A DNA stretch of 64,000 bases from UBA6144 sp964399165 (GCA_964399165.1 CAYNPO010000009.1:1-64000); one strand, 5' to 3'. Positions 49,250 through 58,997 are shown, numbered from the stretch's first letter. Notes: generated from the letters alone by a model not told the origin. Translations and numbers: made by a program.

Positions 49250-50032
49250 CTATCCACCCTGTCGCGAGAAGGCATAGAGCGCCACGGCGGAGGCACAGGC
49301 TGCGTTCAAGGCGTAGACGTGCTGGTCAATGGGGATACGAACGAAATGGTCGGCTATTTCCAGAACGGAGGGTGAGACCCCCACGCCCTCGCTGCCGATG
49401 ACCAGGGCCGGGTGGGCGGGGAACCGTACCTCGTGGAGGTCCGTACAAAAGGGGCGGTTCTCAAACGCGTAGACGGGTGTGCCCAATGCTTTTAGCGTGT
49501 GGAGGGCAACAGGCAAGTTGGCCGCTTGATGGATTCTAAACGGGAATACGTTCCCCATGGAGGCCCGCACGGCCCGGCGGTTGTAGGGGTGGCAGGTGTC
49601 CGGGCCCAAAAGCACGCCGGTGACGCCGAAGCCAGCGGCGTTGCGGATGATGGCGCCCACGTTCTCCGATTTAGTGATGCCGTCCAGGACCACCAAGGGC
49701 CGTCCAGCCAAGTCTTTCAGCGCGCAATCCGCCGGACGCCGCGCGCGGGCCATGACTCCCTGGTGCAAATTGAAACCGATGATCGCTTCGAGCTGCGCAA
49801 GCGGAGCATGATAGTGAATCGGCGCGTTCGCCAAGGTCGGCTCGTCCTTGTGGCGGGCGTACCATTCGGGAGTGGCGAGGATGGACTCGACGTCAAACCC
49901 CGCCTGCAAAAGTTTCAGGACCACCCGCTCGGAGTCCGCCACGAAGAAACCGGTGGCGTTTTGGCCCCGACCCTTCAGGTTGGCATAAGCTTCGAGCACT
50001 TCCGGCGTAGTTTCCCTGAAAGAATTTTTCAT
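49250..50032 (-). CDS. TrmH/SpoU-family RNA 2'-O-methyltransferase
   Basis: This 260-aa protein carries an N-terminal substrate-binding domain and the SpoU trefoil-knot domain. The three conserved motifs are LDGITKSENVGAIIRNAAGFGV (with the catalytic-type N-x-x-x-x-x-R), ALVIGSEGVGVSPSVLE, and the knot end VRIPIDQHVYALNAACASAVALY. It should methylate a ribose in rRNA or tRNA with S-adenosylmethionine. The knot reads HVYALNAA where the usual form is SLNV, a mild change. Confidence 0.9.
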   Translation of the reverse strand: MKNSFRETTPEVLEAYANLKGRGQNATGFFVADSERVVLKLLQAGFDVESILATPEWYARHKDEPTLANAPIHYHAPLAQLEAIIGFNLHQGVMARARRPADCALKDLAGRPLVVLDGITKSENVGAIIRNAAGFGVTGVLLGPDTCHPYNRRAVRASMGNVFPFRIHQAANLPVALHTLKALGTPVYAFENRPFCTDLHEVRFPAHPALVIGSEGVGVSPSVLEIADHFVRIPIDQHVYALNAACASAVALYAFSRQGG

Positions 50033-50133
50033 TGTTAAGAATTTATCAGGAGGCCTTGGATATGAAAATCTTACGTTTCTTGGAGACGGTCTTCTGTCAC
50101 CATGTTACTCATCCCGCGCAACGGAGCATGCCC

Positions 50134-50571
50134 ATGAACATCCGCCACATTCTCCTGTCCGCCGTCCTCCTCGCCTGCGCTTCCGCGCGGGCGACACCGA
50201 TCGTAGAGAACATCCTCTCGGTGTTGCCGGTGGGTGTGTACGAAGGCGTGGCCCGCGGCAAGGTCTGTGTTGTGGAAGTTTCCGTGGACCCTGGGCAAGC
50301 GGCTGGCATCAACGTCAAAGTCATCGATGAGAATGAAACACCCCTGGCCTTCGACTTCGAGGAAGACGTTCACGCCCCCCACGTCACCGCGGACGCCTTC
50401 GGCGTGGGCCAAGCCTTCGTGGAGTACACCCGCACTTCCGACGACGGCGTCACCAGCCCGTTAGTGAAGCAGCTCAACGTCCGGAATGGTTGGGTCACGG
50501 TTAAGGTGAAGCGAAAGGGCCTGTTCACCCGCGTGAAATCACGCGATTGCCAGCTGGCCCAGACCCCCTAA
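50134..50571 (+). CDS. Small secreted protein of unknown function
   Basis: This 145-aa protein has a signal peptide (about residues 1-19, ending ARA). The mature part is a run of beta strands with two Cys near its ends. I start at 50134 because GGAG lies seven bases before it; the ATG six bases earlier is too close to that site. No family is recognised. The next gene, also secreted, begins 70 bases downstream. Confidence 0.72.
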   Translation: MNIRHILLSAVLLACASARATPIVENILSVLPVGVYEGVARGKVCVVEVSVDPGQAAGINVKVIDENETPLAFDFEEDVHAPHVTADAFGVGQAFVEYTRTSDDGVTSPLVKQLNVRNGWVTVKVKRKGLFTRVKSRDCQLAQTP

Positions 50572-50641
50572 CCGACCCCCTCCCTCAGGCGTTATAACCC
50601 CGCGATCTCTCTGCCGATAAGCCCGACGGAGGGAAACCGAC

Positions 50642-52210
50642 ATGCGTTTGCTTTTCGCCGTCTTGCTCGTGAGTTTCCAAACCCATGCTGCCCGCGTTTC
50701 AGGCCGTGAAGCCTGGAGGCACGCTGACAAGGCCGGTAAAGCGGAAATCATCCGCGCCTACCAGCAGTTCTTCGCCGAGGCCTCCAAGCTCACACCGGCA
50801 GGGGAATGGCAAGGCAAGGCCGTGAGCCTGCGCTGGCTCATCCTCGACGCCTGGGCGGCCGTTCCCTCGGACTTTGACTGCGTCTACGCCGGCTACCCCA
50901 GCAAGCGCGTGGGCGGGCTATGTTCTTCCCCCGCCCGCAACGGCCACAACTATCCCAACCCCAGCGGCTGCGCGGGCGAATCTCTTCGGTGCCAGCCCTT
51001 GCTCTTCGGCGGTGCCGACCCCGCCCTATGCGCACCCGCTGCGACTCCCCGGGATCGCAACCGCGCCTTTTCATCCTGCGAGCGCCAATTCCAAGAAAGC
51101 GGGCGTACGCCCGAGCAAGTGGTGGCGTGGGTGATGAGTAATGACAAGGAAGCCGCGCTGGGCGAGCTTTTGGATTACGCCGACCGCATGTGCACCCCGG
51201 CTTTCCCGGCGCAGCGGCCCATGTGCCGCTTGCTAGAAGCCGGGGGGGCGCGCGTGCGCGCGGCCCAGGCCGCGGCACGCGCCGCCGCCGAGCAAGGCGC
51301 TGCGGAGTTCGATCTCGATGAGGTGGAGAGGATACTCGCGGAGCTGCCAAGGGCGCCCCGCGTGCCCCAGGCATGCGAGAATCAAACCAAGGAAGGAAGG
51401 CCCACGGCGCCGCCGGTTGTGAGCGCTCCCCAAAAGCCCGCGCTCACCATCACGACGAGCCCACCGTCCATGCCGGCCACTTCGACCCCAGGACCCGTGT
51501 CCCGCACGGCCACGGTCAGGGACCTGAACGGAGCCCTGGCCAACTTCGGCATCCCCCCCGGGGATAGCATCCTGGATGATGGACTGTACTCCCCGGCGGA
51601 AGCGTTGGCGGACGTCAACGCTTCGCCTTTGCAGTTCTTAGATCGTATTGAGAACCCGGATGCGGACCCCCACCCCGATTATGGGCGTGGAGGCACCTGT
51701 GTCTTTGAAAACGAGCAAGTTTACGTGCTTTTCAATAACTGCAGGAATGCCCGTGTGGAGGCCGATGCTACGGAGATCTATGTGGTCGCCCGCCGGGGAG
51801 GCGTGGCGCGGTTCTTCCTGGAGGACGCCCCTGTGAACACCGTTGGCTCCACTGGCGTCATTCGCCCGCCCAGCACCATCCCCGTCAGTGATTACGGAAA
51901 CGTCAATTGGTCCGTCACCACGCTGGACGCGCCCGTGGCGGGCAACCTGGACCTTCAGGGTATCGGGACCTATTTGGATGGACTGGGCATCTCTAGGGGT
52001 GAAATTAGCAGCGCGGTAACCGGCTTCTGCCGTTACGGGGGGCGTAGGGACATGTTAACGGTGGATAGTCCCTTATCCCTGTGCCAAGGTTCCATGGCCG
52101 ACCGTCAGGCGGCCTGGGACGGTGTGGCCGAAGGCTTCTGGAGAAATCCTGGTTCTGGTTGGTCATCTTTCCAGCAGGGCGTCCTCGAGCGGTCTCTGCA
52201 GCGTCGGTGA
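50642..52210 (+). CDS. Large secreted protein of unknown function
   Basis: This 522-aa protein has a signal peptide (about residues 1-16). Residues 20-215 are helical with eight or more Cys. A Pro/Thr/Ser-rich linker spans about 235-290. The C-terminal half (about 295-522) is mixed with five Cys (GTCVFEN, NNCRNARV, GFCRYGG, SLCQG). GGAGGG precedes the ATG. The two-domain layout joined by a linker suggests an exported protein tethering two activities, but none can be named. It converges on the YrdC/YciO gene with one base between. Confidence 0.78.
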   Translation: MRLLFAVLLVSFQTHAARVSGREAWRHADKAGKAEIIRAYQQFFAEASKLTPAGEWQGKAVSLRWLILDAWAAVPSDFDCVYAGYPSKRVGGLCSSPARNGHNYPNPSGCAGESLRCQPLLFGGADPALCAPAATPRDRNRAFSSCERQFQESGRTPEQVVAWVMSNDKEAALGELLDYADRMCTPAFPAQRPMCRLLEAGGARVRAAQAAARAAAEQGAAEFDLDEVERILAELPRAPRVPQACENQTKEGRPTAPPVVSAPQKPALTITTSPPSMPATSTPGPVSRTATVRDLNGALANFGIPPGDSILDDGLYSPAEALADVNASPLQFLDRIENPDADPHPDYGRGGTCVFENEQVYVLFNNCRNARVEADATEIYVVARRGGVARFFLEDAPVNTVGSTGVIRPPSTIPVSDYGNVNWSVTTLDAPVAGNLDLQGIGTYLDGLGISRGEISSAVTGFCRYGGRRDMLTVDSPLSLCQGSMADRQAAWDGVAEGFWRNPGSGWSSFQQGVLERSLQRR

Positions 52211-52211
52211 T

Positions 52212-52853
52212 TTAGCGGAGTCCGAGGCTTCCCACATCCCCCACGCCCTCCCGCACCAAAACGGGCCCCTCGTCCCCACTGAGATCCACCACCGTGGTGG
52301 CGCCGGTGAAGTGCCATTCACCCGGGTCTATGACCATGGCCAAGGAATGGGAAAAGGCGTCCTCGATCTCGCCGCCCCACACGTCCACGCCCTCGGGGTG
52401 GTCGGGCAGCATGTCGGGCGTGAGGTGGGAGCTGATGGCGGGGCCCGCGTGGATGCGCAGGAGCCGGGAGAGCAGTTTGCAGTCGGGGATGCGCACGCCC
52501 ACCTGGTGGTCGGTGCGGGAGGCCTTGAGGTGCTTGGCGGTTTTTTTCTGGGCCTTGAGGATGAAGGTGAAGGGACCGGGGGCCGCGCGCTTCATGAGGC
52601 GGAAATTCGCGTCGGTGACGTGGGCGACCTCGGCGGCCTGGGCGAGATCGGCGCAGAAGAGTGTGAAGTGTTTGGAGCTTTCCACCTGGCGGAAGCGGTA
52701 GAGGCGTTCGACGCCGTCCTTGTTGTACGGGTCCGCCAGCACCACCCAGTTGGAGTCGGCCGGTAAACAAAGAAGCCTCCCGTCCGTGAGGATGCGGGAG
52801 GCTTCTTGGAGCACGCGATCGTCGGGGTTGCCGGCGACGACGTGGACGAGCAT
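52212..52853 (-). CDS. YrdC/YciO/Sua5-family protein
   Basis: This 213-aa protein has the YrdC fold. The early substrate-binding region reads GRLLCLPADSNWVVLADPYN, then LYRFRQVESSKHFTLFC, and the late ISSHLTPDM and ATTVVDLSG are typical. True TsaC/Sua5 makes threonylcarbamoyl-AMP for tRNA t6A. The family member YciO is close but has a separate, less defined role, and the sequence here looks nearer YciO. The start at 52853 shares one base with the stop of the DksA-like gene (TGATG), so the two are coupled. Confidence 0.85.
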   Translation of the reverse strand: MLVHVVAGNPDDRVLQEASRILTDGRLLCLPADSNWVVLADPYNKDGVERLYRFRQVESSKHFTLFCADLAQAAEVAHVTDANFRLMKRAAPGPFTFILKAQKKTAKHLKASRTDHQVGVRIPDCKLLSRLLRIHAGPAISSHLTPDMLPDHPEGVDVWGGEIEDAFSHSLAMVIDPGEWHFTGATTVVDLSGDEGPVLVREGVGDVGSLGLR

Positions 52854-53290
52854 CAGGTCGAGGCGGCGACGTTCATCTCGCGGCCCAGGGACTTGGAACG
52901 GCGTTCGAAGAAGTTTTGGCTTTCTTCCTTCTCCGACTCTTCCTTGCAGATGATGCACATCTCGGAAGTGGGGCGGGCGAGAAGACGTTGGTAGCTGATC
53001 TCGCCGCCGCAGTCGTCGCACATCCCGTATTGCTCGAGGTCCACCTTGGCGATCGCTTTCACGACCTTCTTCAGGTAGAGGGCCTCGCGGTTGCTGAAGC
53101 GCATGTCAGCGGCCAGCAGGATGTTGTCGTTGGCGGCATCGACTTCGTCCTTGGCGCCGGCCTGGGAAGCGTTCTCGTACTCCGCCTTTTTGATCATGAA
53201 GTTGCTGCGGATGCGTTCCGCTTCGGCTTGCAGCTTGTCCTTGAGGGTCGCCAGCTGGGCCTTGGTGAGGTGTTTGTTCAGACGGGCCAT
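52853..53290 (-). CDS. DksA/TraR-family zinc-finger protein
   Basis: This 145-aa protein has a helical coiled-coil N-terminal half and the DksA/TraR zinc finger CDDCGGEISYQRLL...CIICKEE (C-x2-C-x17-C-x2-C) near residues 100-125. All four zinc ligands are present. Such proteins bind RNA polymerase in the secondary channel and adjust transcription, often with ppGpp. The ATG at 53290 follows AAGGAG at a suitable distance. A longer upstream frame exists, but has no similarity to the family. Confidence 0.88.
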   Translation of the reverse strand: MARLNKHLTKAQLATLKDKLQAEAERIRSNFMIKKAEYENASQAGAKDEVDAANDNILLAADMRFSNREALYLKKVVKAIAKVDLEQYGMCDDCGGEISYQRLLARPTSEMCIICKEESEKEESQNFFERRSKSLGREMNVAAST

Positions 53291-53493
53291 ACCTTCATAC
53301 TCCTTGGAAGGGGTCTGTCTTGTGTGTGTGGATTGATTAGAGCGGTAGGGGCGGCGGATGCCAAGGGACGAATGTCTAACATCGGTTTTAAAAGACTGAC
53401 ATCGGCTTACAGAATTTGCGTCATTTTTTTGGCGGAATGGGATGCTTTCAGAGGGAAAAACGGTGATACTGGAAGCACACACCGGAGGTCCGC

Positions 53494-54096
53494 GTGCCGC
53501 TGCATCCTCAGATCGTCCACCTGCCCTTGGCCTTAGCAATCCTTTTGCCGCTGCTCGCGCTCGCCTGCGCCTGGGCCATCCGCCGGGGCTACTTTACCCC
53601 CGCCACCTGGTGGTTGGTGGCAGCGCTGCAGGTGGTGGGCACGGGCACCTCCTATCTGGCGCTGGAAACCGGTGAGGGCGACGAGCGTGCCGCCAAGTCC
53701 GTGGCGGGCAAGGGACCTGTGGAGGCGCACGAGGAGCGCGCAGAGATGTTCGTGGCGGGTGGCGTGGCTGCCACGGCCCTGGCGCTCATGGCGGTATTCG
53801 TGCAGCCGGGGTTGCGCGCGCAACTCCAGCTTGTCACCGTGGTTTTGATGCTTGGAAACGCTTTCCTGGGTGTGCGGACGGGTGAGAGCGGTGGAGAGCT
53901 GGTATATGTCCACGGGGCCGCCCAGGGCCACAGGTTGGCGCAAAATCCGGCGTCGTCCAAACAGGGCGAGGGCCTCCTGCCCACGCCGGGGCAGAACACC
54001 TCTGAGTCCCCGTTCCCCACGGACGAGGGAGAGGCCACTCCTCCTGGCGAGGAGGATGAGCCGGAGGAAGCCGACGAGCCCGAGCCCGAGGAATGA
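53494..54096 (+). CDS. DUF2231-like membrane protein with acidic tail
   Basis: This 200-aa protein starts at GTG with GGAGG six bases upstream. It opens with LHPQIVHLPLALAILLPLLALA, the His-containing first helix of DUF2231-like proteins, and has about four membrane helices in the first 145 residues. The last 40 are Pro/Glu/Asp-rich (GEEDEPEEADEPEPEE). A second His in VHGAAQGHRL recalls the heme-like or metal-binding His of the family. It lies divergent from the DksA-like gene. The function of this family is not established. Confidence 0.7.
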   Translation: MPLHPQIVHLPLALAILLPLLALACAWAIRRGYFTPATWWLVAALQVVGTGTSYLALETGEGDERAAKSVAGKGPVEAHEERAEMFVAGGVAATALALMAVFVQPGLRAQLQLVTVVLMLGNAFLGVRTGESGGELVYVHGAAQGHRLAQNPASSKQGEGLLPTPGQNTSESPFPTDEGEATPPGEEDEPEEADEPEPEE

Positions 54097-54099
54097 GGG

Positions 54100-54432
54100 T
54101 TATTTCCGGAAGATGAAGTAGACCGCTCCCACCAGGCACAAGGAGGCGTACAGGAAGTTGCGGTTGAGCGGTTCGCCCATGTAGGCGACGGCGAACACCG
54201 AGAACACCACCATGGTGATGACTTCCTGGATGATTTTGAGCTGGGCCAGGGTGAAGTGCCCGTACCCGATGCGGTTGGCGGGGACTTGGAAGCAGTATTC
54301 GAAGAAGGCCACGCCCCAGCTGGCCAGGATGGCGACGATGAGGGGCTTGCTCCCCAGGGTCTTGAGGTGCCCGTACCAGGCATAGGTCATGAAAACGTTG
54401 GAGAGGAGCAGGAGTCCGAGCGTGGCGAGCAT
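54100..54432 (-). CDS. DMT-superfamily small membrane protein (DUF486)
   Basis: This 110-aa protein has four predicted membrane helices and the DUF486 features TYAWYGHLK, SWGVAFFEYCFQVPANRIGYG and LKIIQEVITMVVF. Members are small drug/metabolite-transporter relatives without known substrates. It ends three bases from the convergent DUF2231-like gene. Its start is two bases after the stop of the redoxin gene upstream, so the two are probably co-transcribed. Confidence 0.88.
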   Translation of the reverse strand: MLATLGLLLLSNVFMTYAWYGHLKTLGSKPLIVAILASWGVAFFEYCFQVPANRIGYGHFTLAQLKIIQEVITMVVFSVFAVAYMGEPLNRNFLYASLCLVGAVYFIFRK

Positions 54433-54434
54433 GC

Positions 54435-55637
54435 TTACCTCAGGAGCTTTTCCACGGTTTCATGGAAGAGCTTCTTGAACTCCTCGTAATAGAGGCCCGT
54501 GCCCGGCCCGTTGAAGCCGCTGTGGACCTTAACCACCTTGTGGCCACGGTCCAGGAAGATGGTGGTGGGAAAACTCGCGAAGCCCTTGAGCCCGGGGAGT
54601 TTGGCCTCGGGCTTGTCGTCGCGGGAGGTGCCCGCCAGCAGAACGGGATAGGGGATCTGACGCTTTTTGGCCACCATGTTGAGGTGGCGGCGCGCTTCCT
54701 CGGGGCTGGGCGCGCGCTCGAAGGAAACCGCCACCACCTCGATGCCGCGCTTGGCGTTTTCGCGGTACCAAGGAGCGAGGAACTGCAGCTCGTCGATGCA
54801 ATTGGGGCACCAGGAGCCGAAAATCTGCACGATGACGGGCTTGCCCTTGAAGCGAGGGTCGTCGAGAGAGACGGTTTTTCCCTCGGTATCGGGGAAGCTG
54901 AAGGAAAGCGTCTCGGCGCTGGCCACCTTGAGCGGGTCGGGGAGGGAGGCCTTGGCGTCTCGGCGCGCGGTGAATGTTTCGACGATTTTCCCCGCGATTT
55001 CGCCTTTGAGAGTTTTACCCTCAAGCTTGCCGCGAAAGACGAAATTGAATACGCCGTCGAAAGCGGCGGTGGTGAACGTATCACCGGCCACATGCCCGTC
55101 GATGTAGCGCAGGTCCCCCGTGGGCAGCATGATGGAGGCGTAAAGCGTGCTGCCCTGCTGGTCAAAGAGCGCCACCGCCTGGGTCTTTTTGCCGTCCGGG
55201 CCGGTGATTTCCATGGACCATTTGCCGCTCAAGTCCTGGGTGGGGTCGGCCTTCTCGCGCTCGAAGCGGCGGATCACGCCGTGGCGCCCTTCCAAGGGGA
55301 TTCTCTCTGCGGGGGAAACGCCGTTCTTGACGAAGAAGCCGGCGATGCGTTCCTTGCTGCGGATCTCCAGCTCCAAGTGGTTTTGGTAAGTCTGGAGAGG
55401 GATGATCCACCGGCCTTTGGCCACACGGATTTCATTGAGCGGAATGCGCTCACGCCCATTCACCAGGGTCCCGGTCCAGCCGCGCCTACCCGGCTCCAGT
55501 TCCATCAAAAAGGGTACTGCCACATGAGGATAACGCAATTCAAAACGCCAAACGCCTGCCTTGGGCGTCGTTGGGCGCGCGTAAGCTTGGGTGAGGGAGA
55601 CGAGGGTGAACAGCAGCAAGGCCAGGATGTGACGCAT
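54435..55637 (-). CDS. Secreted TlpA/ResA-like thioredoxin-domain protein
   Basis: This 400-aa protein has a signal peptide (about residues 1-19). The next 220 residues are beta-rich, of a type often found ahead of redoxin domains. Residues from about 240 form an AhpC/TlpA-type thioredoxin domain with the active site SWCPNC near residue 278 and the cis-Pro segment SFPTTIFLD. It probably reduces or isomerises disulfides in the periplasm. That is relevant in a genome with so many Cys-rich exported proteins. The start at 55637 is chosen because AAGGGAAAG precedes it. Confidence 0.88.
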   Translation of the reverse strand: MRHILALLLFTLVSLTQAYARPTTPKAGVWRFELRYPHVAVPFLMELEPGRRGWTGTLVNGRERIPLNEIRVAKGRWIIPLQTYQNHLELEIRSKERIAGFFVKNGVSPAERIPLEGRHGVIRRFEREKADPTQDLSGKWSMEITGPDGKKTQAVALFDQQGSTLYASIMLPTGDLRYIDGHVAGDTFTTAAFDGVFNFVFRGKLEGKTLKGEIAGKIVETFTARRDAKASLPDPLKVASAETLSFSFPDTEGKTVSLDDPRFKGKPVIVQIFGSWCPNCIDELQFLAPWYRENAKRGIEVVAVSFERAPSPEEARRHLNMVAKKRQIPYPVLLAGTSRDDKPEAKLPGLKGFASFPTTIFLDRGHKVVKVHSGFNGPGTGLYYEEFKKLFHETVEKLLR

Positions 55638-55700
55638 AAGCTTTCCCTTGCGGTGGAAATGAGTTAGCATTTTCGATCATCTTCCAGAGGATGTCAGCCC

Positions 55701-58436
55701 GTGAAACGCTTCTTGTTGGGACAACGTTGGGTCAGCGAGTCAGAGCCCGAATTGGGGCTGGGCCTGGTAGTGGAAGCGCAGGACAAGACCGTGCAGGTGG
55801 CGTTCCCCGCCGCCGGCGTGGACAGGCGCTATGGCATTCAGAGCGCACCCCTCCGTCGGATCCGCTTCCAGGAAGGAGACGAGATCAAACTGCGCGACGG
55901 CGGAGTCCACACCGTGCTGGAAGTGGGGGAGAAGGACGGCATCGTCCATTACCGCGTGGAGGGCGCCATCCACGCGGAGACGCTGCTCGCGGATACGCTG
56001 GCGCTCGCCCGCCCGGAAGAGCGCCTCTTCGCGGGCTCGGTGGATTCCAATGAGATGTTCAAGCTCCGCTACGACGTGCTGTTGAACCAGCGCAAACAGC
56101 TGGCTTCCCCCGTGCGCGGCTTCACCGGCGGCCGCATCGCCCTCATCCCCCACCAGTTCCACGTGGCCGGAGAAGTCGCTCGCCGCGCGCGTCCCCGGGT
56201 CATGTTGGCCGACGAGGTTGGCCTCGGGAAAACCGTGGAGGCGGGACTAATCCTGCACCACCTCTTGCTCACCGGCCGCGCCTCCAAGGTCCTCATCCTG
56301 GTGCCGGATTCCCTCGTCTACCAATGGTTCGTGGAGATGCTGAAAAAGTTCGGCCTCTCCTTCGCCACCATCAACCACGAGTCCAAGCTGGAGGAGGGGG
56401 ACGACCCCTTCGCCGACGGGCAGCTGTTCGTGGCGAGTCTCCGCTACGTCATGCAAACCGAGTGGCTCCATGGGCCCGTGCTCAACGCGGATTGGGACAT
56501 GCTGGTGGTGGATGAGGCCCACCAGATGCGCTGGTCCCCGGACGGAGCATCGCCGGAGTACGTGCTGGTCGAGCACATCGCGAAGAAGACGGAAGGGCTG
56601 GTTCTGCTCTCCGGGACACCCGAAATCCTTGGGCTCGCCGGTCACTTCGCCCGTCTGCGGCTCCTGGATCCGCAACGCTTCCATGATTATGGATCTTTCC
56701 TGGAAGAGCACGCTGGGTACCAGGAAATTTCCTCCATAGCCAAATTCCTCCAGGGGGACAAACCCCTGAGCGAGCGGCAGAGGAAGAAACTTGCCCTGCT
56801 GGGGCTCGACGCCCCGGCCGATCCCGAGACCCGGTCCCGGGTGCTCTCCGAGCTGCTGGACCGCCATGGCACCGGACGGGTTTATTTCCGTAACACCCGG
56901 GCGCGCATGGCGGAGTTCGCGGAATTCTTCCCCAAGCGCCTGTTGCATCCAGCGCCGTTGCCGGCCGCCAAGGGGAAGGACGCCGAACGTAAGGACTACA
57001 ACGCCAAGGTAGACTGGCTGGTCACGCACCTTGCCCGGACCAAGGACCAGAAAACCCTGCTCCTGTGCCACGACAAGGATTTGGTGGTCATGCTGGAAGC
57101 TTCGCTGAAGGCGAAGTCCCCGGCCAAGGTGGCGGCCTTCCACGCTGGCATGCCGCTCTTGGTGCGCGACCGCGCCGCCGCTTGGTTCGCCGACCCGGAG
57201 GGCGCCCAGCTGCTCCTTTCCACCGAAGTGGGCTCCGAGGGCCGCAACTTCGAGTTCTCCCAGCACCTGGTGATGTTCGATCTGCCCAAGCTTCCCGATC
57301 TCCTTGAGCAGCGGATCGGCCGTCTGGACCGCATCGGCCAAAAAAACGACATCAACATCCATGTTCCCTACACGACGGGAGGCAAGGAAGAAGTCCTGTT
57401 CCGTTGGTACGATGAGGGATTAAGGGCCTTCACCACTTCGCCCCGGGGGGCTTCCGAGCTCTACGCCACCGTTCGTGTGGATCTGCTCGCCGTGCTCCAC
57501 GCCACGGAAGAGAAGGGAATCCCCGAGCAGAAATTGACCGCCCTCATCGAACGCACAAGGGAGGAGCACGCCCGCATCGAGGAAAAACTCGAGGAAGGAC
57601 AGGACCGCTTGGTGGAGCTCAATTCGTACGACGCCGCGGCCGCGGGCAAATTCATGGCCGAGCTGCGCGCGGTGGAGGAGTCCCCCGACCTCAAGGACTT
57701 CATGCTTGCCCTGTTCGAGCGCCTGGGCGTGGATGCGGAGGATTTGGACGGGGATGTATTCCACGTTCGTCCTGGGGACAACATGTATCTGCCCCACTTC
57801 CCGCACCTGCCGCACGAGGGATTGGGCGTGACGTTCAAGCGTTCCACGGCCCTGCGCAAACCGGAGGTGACCTTCCTTACATGGGACCACCCCATGGTCA
57901 CGGGAATCATGGAACTAGTGCAGTCCAAGGAAATGGGCAACGTCACCTTGGCCAGCTGGCGCATGAAGGCCAAGGAGCCCTTCCTCTTCGAGGGGTTCTA
58001 CCTGCTCCAATGCGTGGCCCCCAAGGGACTGGGTGCGGAGAAATGGTTCCCTCCCACGCCCGTACGGGTGCTCCTGAACAACAAGTTCCAGGACCTCACC
58101 CCGAAGTTTCCCAAGAAGGCCCTGGACGCCGACGTGGGGGACGCCGCCCCGGAACGCAAAGCGCAGCTCAAGGAGCTGCCCCGCGAGTTCATGAAAGAGT
58201 GCCTGAAGAGGGGCAAGGAAGCCGCCGTCCCGCGGGCCAGGGAGTACAAGGAAAAGTTCCTGGCCCAGATGCGCGAGGACATGGGGCGCGAGATCGCGCG
58301 GCTGAAGAAATTGCGGGAAGTGAACCCCACCGTCTCGCCGGAAGAAATCGCGAAATTGGAAGACAACCGGGCGCGGCTCGAGGCCGCCATGGGTGAGGCC
58401 CAGCTGGTGCTGGATTCCTTCCGCTTGGTGATGTGA
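55701..58436 (+). CDS. rapA: RapA-like SNF2 ATPase (RNA-polymerase-associated)
   Basis: This 911-aa protein has the RapA layout: N-terminal Tudor-like beta domains (1-110), an SNF2 helicase core with Walker A DEVGLGKT near 172, DEAH box near 269 and STEVGSEGRNF and QRIGRLDRIGQ in the second lobe, and long C-terminal helical domains. RapA recycles RNA polymerase by freeing it from stalled complexes. E. coli RapA is 968 aa, so the length agrees. It begins with GTG after AGAGGA. Downstream come thioredoxin, a small protein and an acetyltransferase with gaps of 7 and overlaps of 4 bases. Confidence 0.92.
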   Translation: MKRFLLGQRWVSESEPELGLGLVVEAQDKTVQVAFPAAGVDRRYGIQSAPLRRIRFQEGDEIKLRDGGVHTVLEVGEKDGIVHYRVEGAIHAETLLADTLALARPEERLFAGSVDSNEMFKLRYDVLLNQRKQLASPVRGFTGGRIALIPHQFHVAGEVARRARPRVMLADEVGLGKTVEAGLILHHLLLTGRASKVLILVPDSLVYQWFVEMLKKFGLSFATINHESKLEEGDDPFADGQLFVASLRYVMQTEWLHGPVLNADWDMLVVDEAHQMRWSPDGASPEYVLVEHIAKKTEGLVLLSGTPEILGLAGHFARLRLLDPQRFHDYGSFLEEHAGYQEISSIAKFLQGDKPLSERQRKKLALLGLDAPADPETRSRVLSELLDRHGTGRVYFRNTRARMAEFAEFFPKRLLHPAPLPAAKGKDAERKDYNAKVDWLVTHLARTKDQKTLLLCHDKDLVVMLEASLKAKSPAKVAAFHAGMPLLVRDRAAAWFADPEGAQLLLSTEVGSEGRNFEFSQHLVMFDLPKLPDLLEQRIGRLDRIGQKNDINIHVPYTTGGKEEVLFRWYDEGLRAFTTSPRGASELYATVRVDLLAVLHATEEKGIPEQKLTALIERTREEHARIEEKLEEGQDRLVELNSYDAAAAGKFMAELRAVEESPDLKDFMLALFERLGVDAEDLDGDVFHVRPGDNMYLPHFPHLPHEGLGVTFKRSTALRKPEVTFLTWDHPMVTGIMELVQSKEMGNVTLASWRMKAKEPFLFEGFYLLQCVAPKGLGAEKWFPPTPVRVLLNNKFQDLTPKFPKKALDADVGDAAPERKAQLKELPREFMKECLKRGKEAAVPRAREYKEKFLAQMREDMGREIARLKKLREVNPTVSPEEIAKLEDNRARLEAAMGEAQLVLDSFRLVM

Positions 58437-58443
58437 GGGAAAA

Positions 58444-58761
58444 ATGGCCGGAATGGAAGAGCTGACCGACGACACCATCATGCAAGTGGTGGAACGGGAG
58501 CCCAAGGTGCTCATCGACTTTTACGCGTCCTGGTGCGGGGCCTGTCGCGTGGCCGCGCCCATGTTCGCCCGCGTGGCGGCGGAGTTTGGCGTCCCCATTT
58601 ACAAGATCGACGTGGAGAAGAATCCCAAGATCAAGGAGATGGTGGATTTACCGGGCCTCCCGTCCGTGGGCGGCTTCAAAGGCGGTGAGCCCCAGGAGTT
58701 GGCGAACATCACCAAGGAAGAGGCGTTCCGAGAGTTCGTCCGCAAGTTCGCGGAGGGATGA
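58444..58761 (+). CDS. Thioredoxin with CGAC active site
   Basis: This 105-aa protein has the thioredoxin fold with VLIDFYASWCGACRVAAPMFARVA and the later GLPSVGGF in place of the cis-Pro strand. The active site is CGAC instead of the usual CGPC, and the residue before the cis-Pro is Leu, which should shift its redox potential. No signal peptide is seen. It overlaps the following small gene by four bases. Confidence 0.9.
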   Translation: MAGMEELTDDTIMQVVEREPKVLIDFYASWCGACRVAAPMFARVAAEFGVPIYKIDVEKNPKIKEMVDLPGLPSVGGFKGGEPQELANITKEEAFREFVRKFAEG

Positions 58762-58997
58762 TGGACGTCAAGGCCTTGAAGGAACTCGCGCAGAAATACA
58801 CCGTGGCCGAGCTGAACGGCTTCGCCGACCAGTATGAGGCCACGGGCGTGGCGCCGGTCCCCACCAACCAGGACCCGGGTGAGCAGATGAGCGCCTACCT
58901 GGGTGCCGCGGAAGTGCGCGCGGCCATGGACGCGGGCAAGCCCTTGGCGGACGCTGTCCGTGAGTTCGCCCAGCGTGTGCGCGGGGTGCTCAAGTGA
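58758..58997 (+). CDS. Small protein, DUF6952-like
   Basis: This 79-aa helical protein starts in the thioredoxin stop codon. Its opening MMDVKALKELAQKYTVAEL and later PGEQMSAYLGAAEVRAAM resemble the small DUF6952 proteins that sit beside thioredoxin genes in some bacteria, from memory. The function is unknown, but the conserved pairing suggests a thioredoxin partner. It overlaps the acetyltransferase gene by four bases. Confidence 0.65.
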   Translation: MMDVKALKELAQKYTVAELNGFADQYEATGVAPVPTNQDPGEQMSAYLGAAEVRAAMDAGKPLADAVREFAQRVRGVLK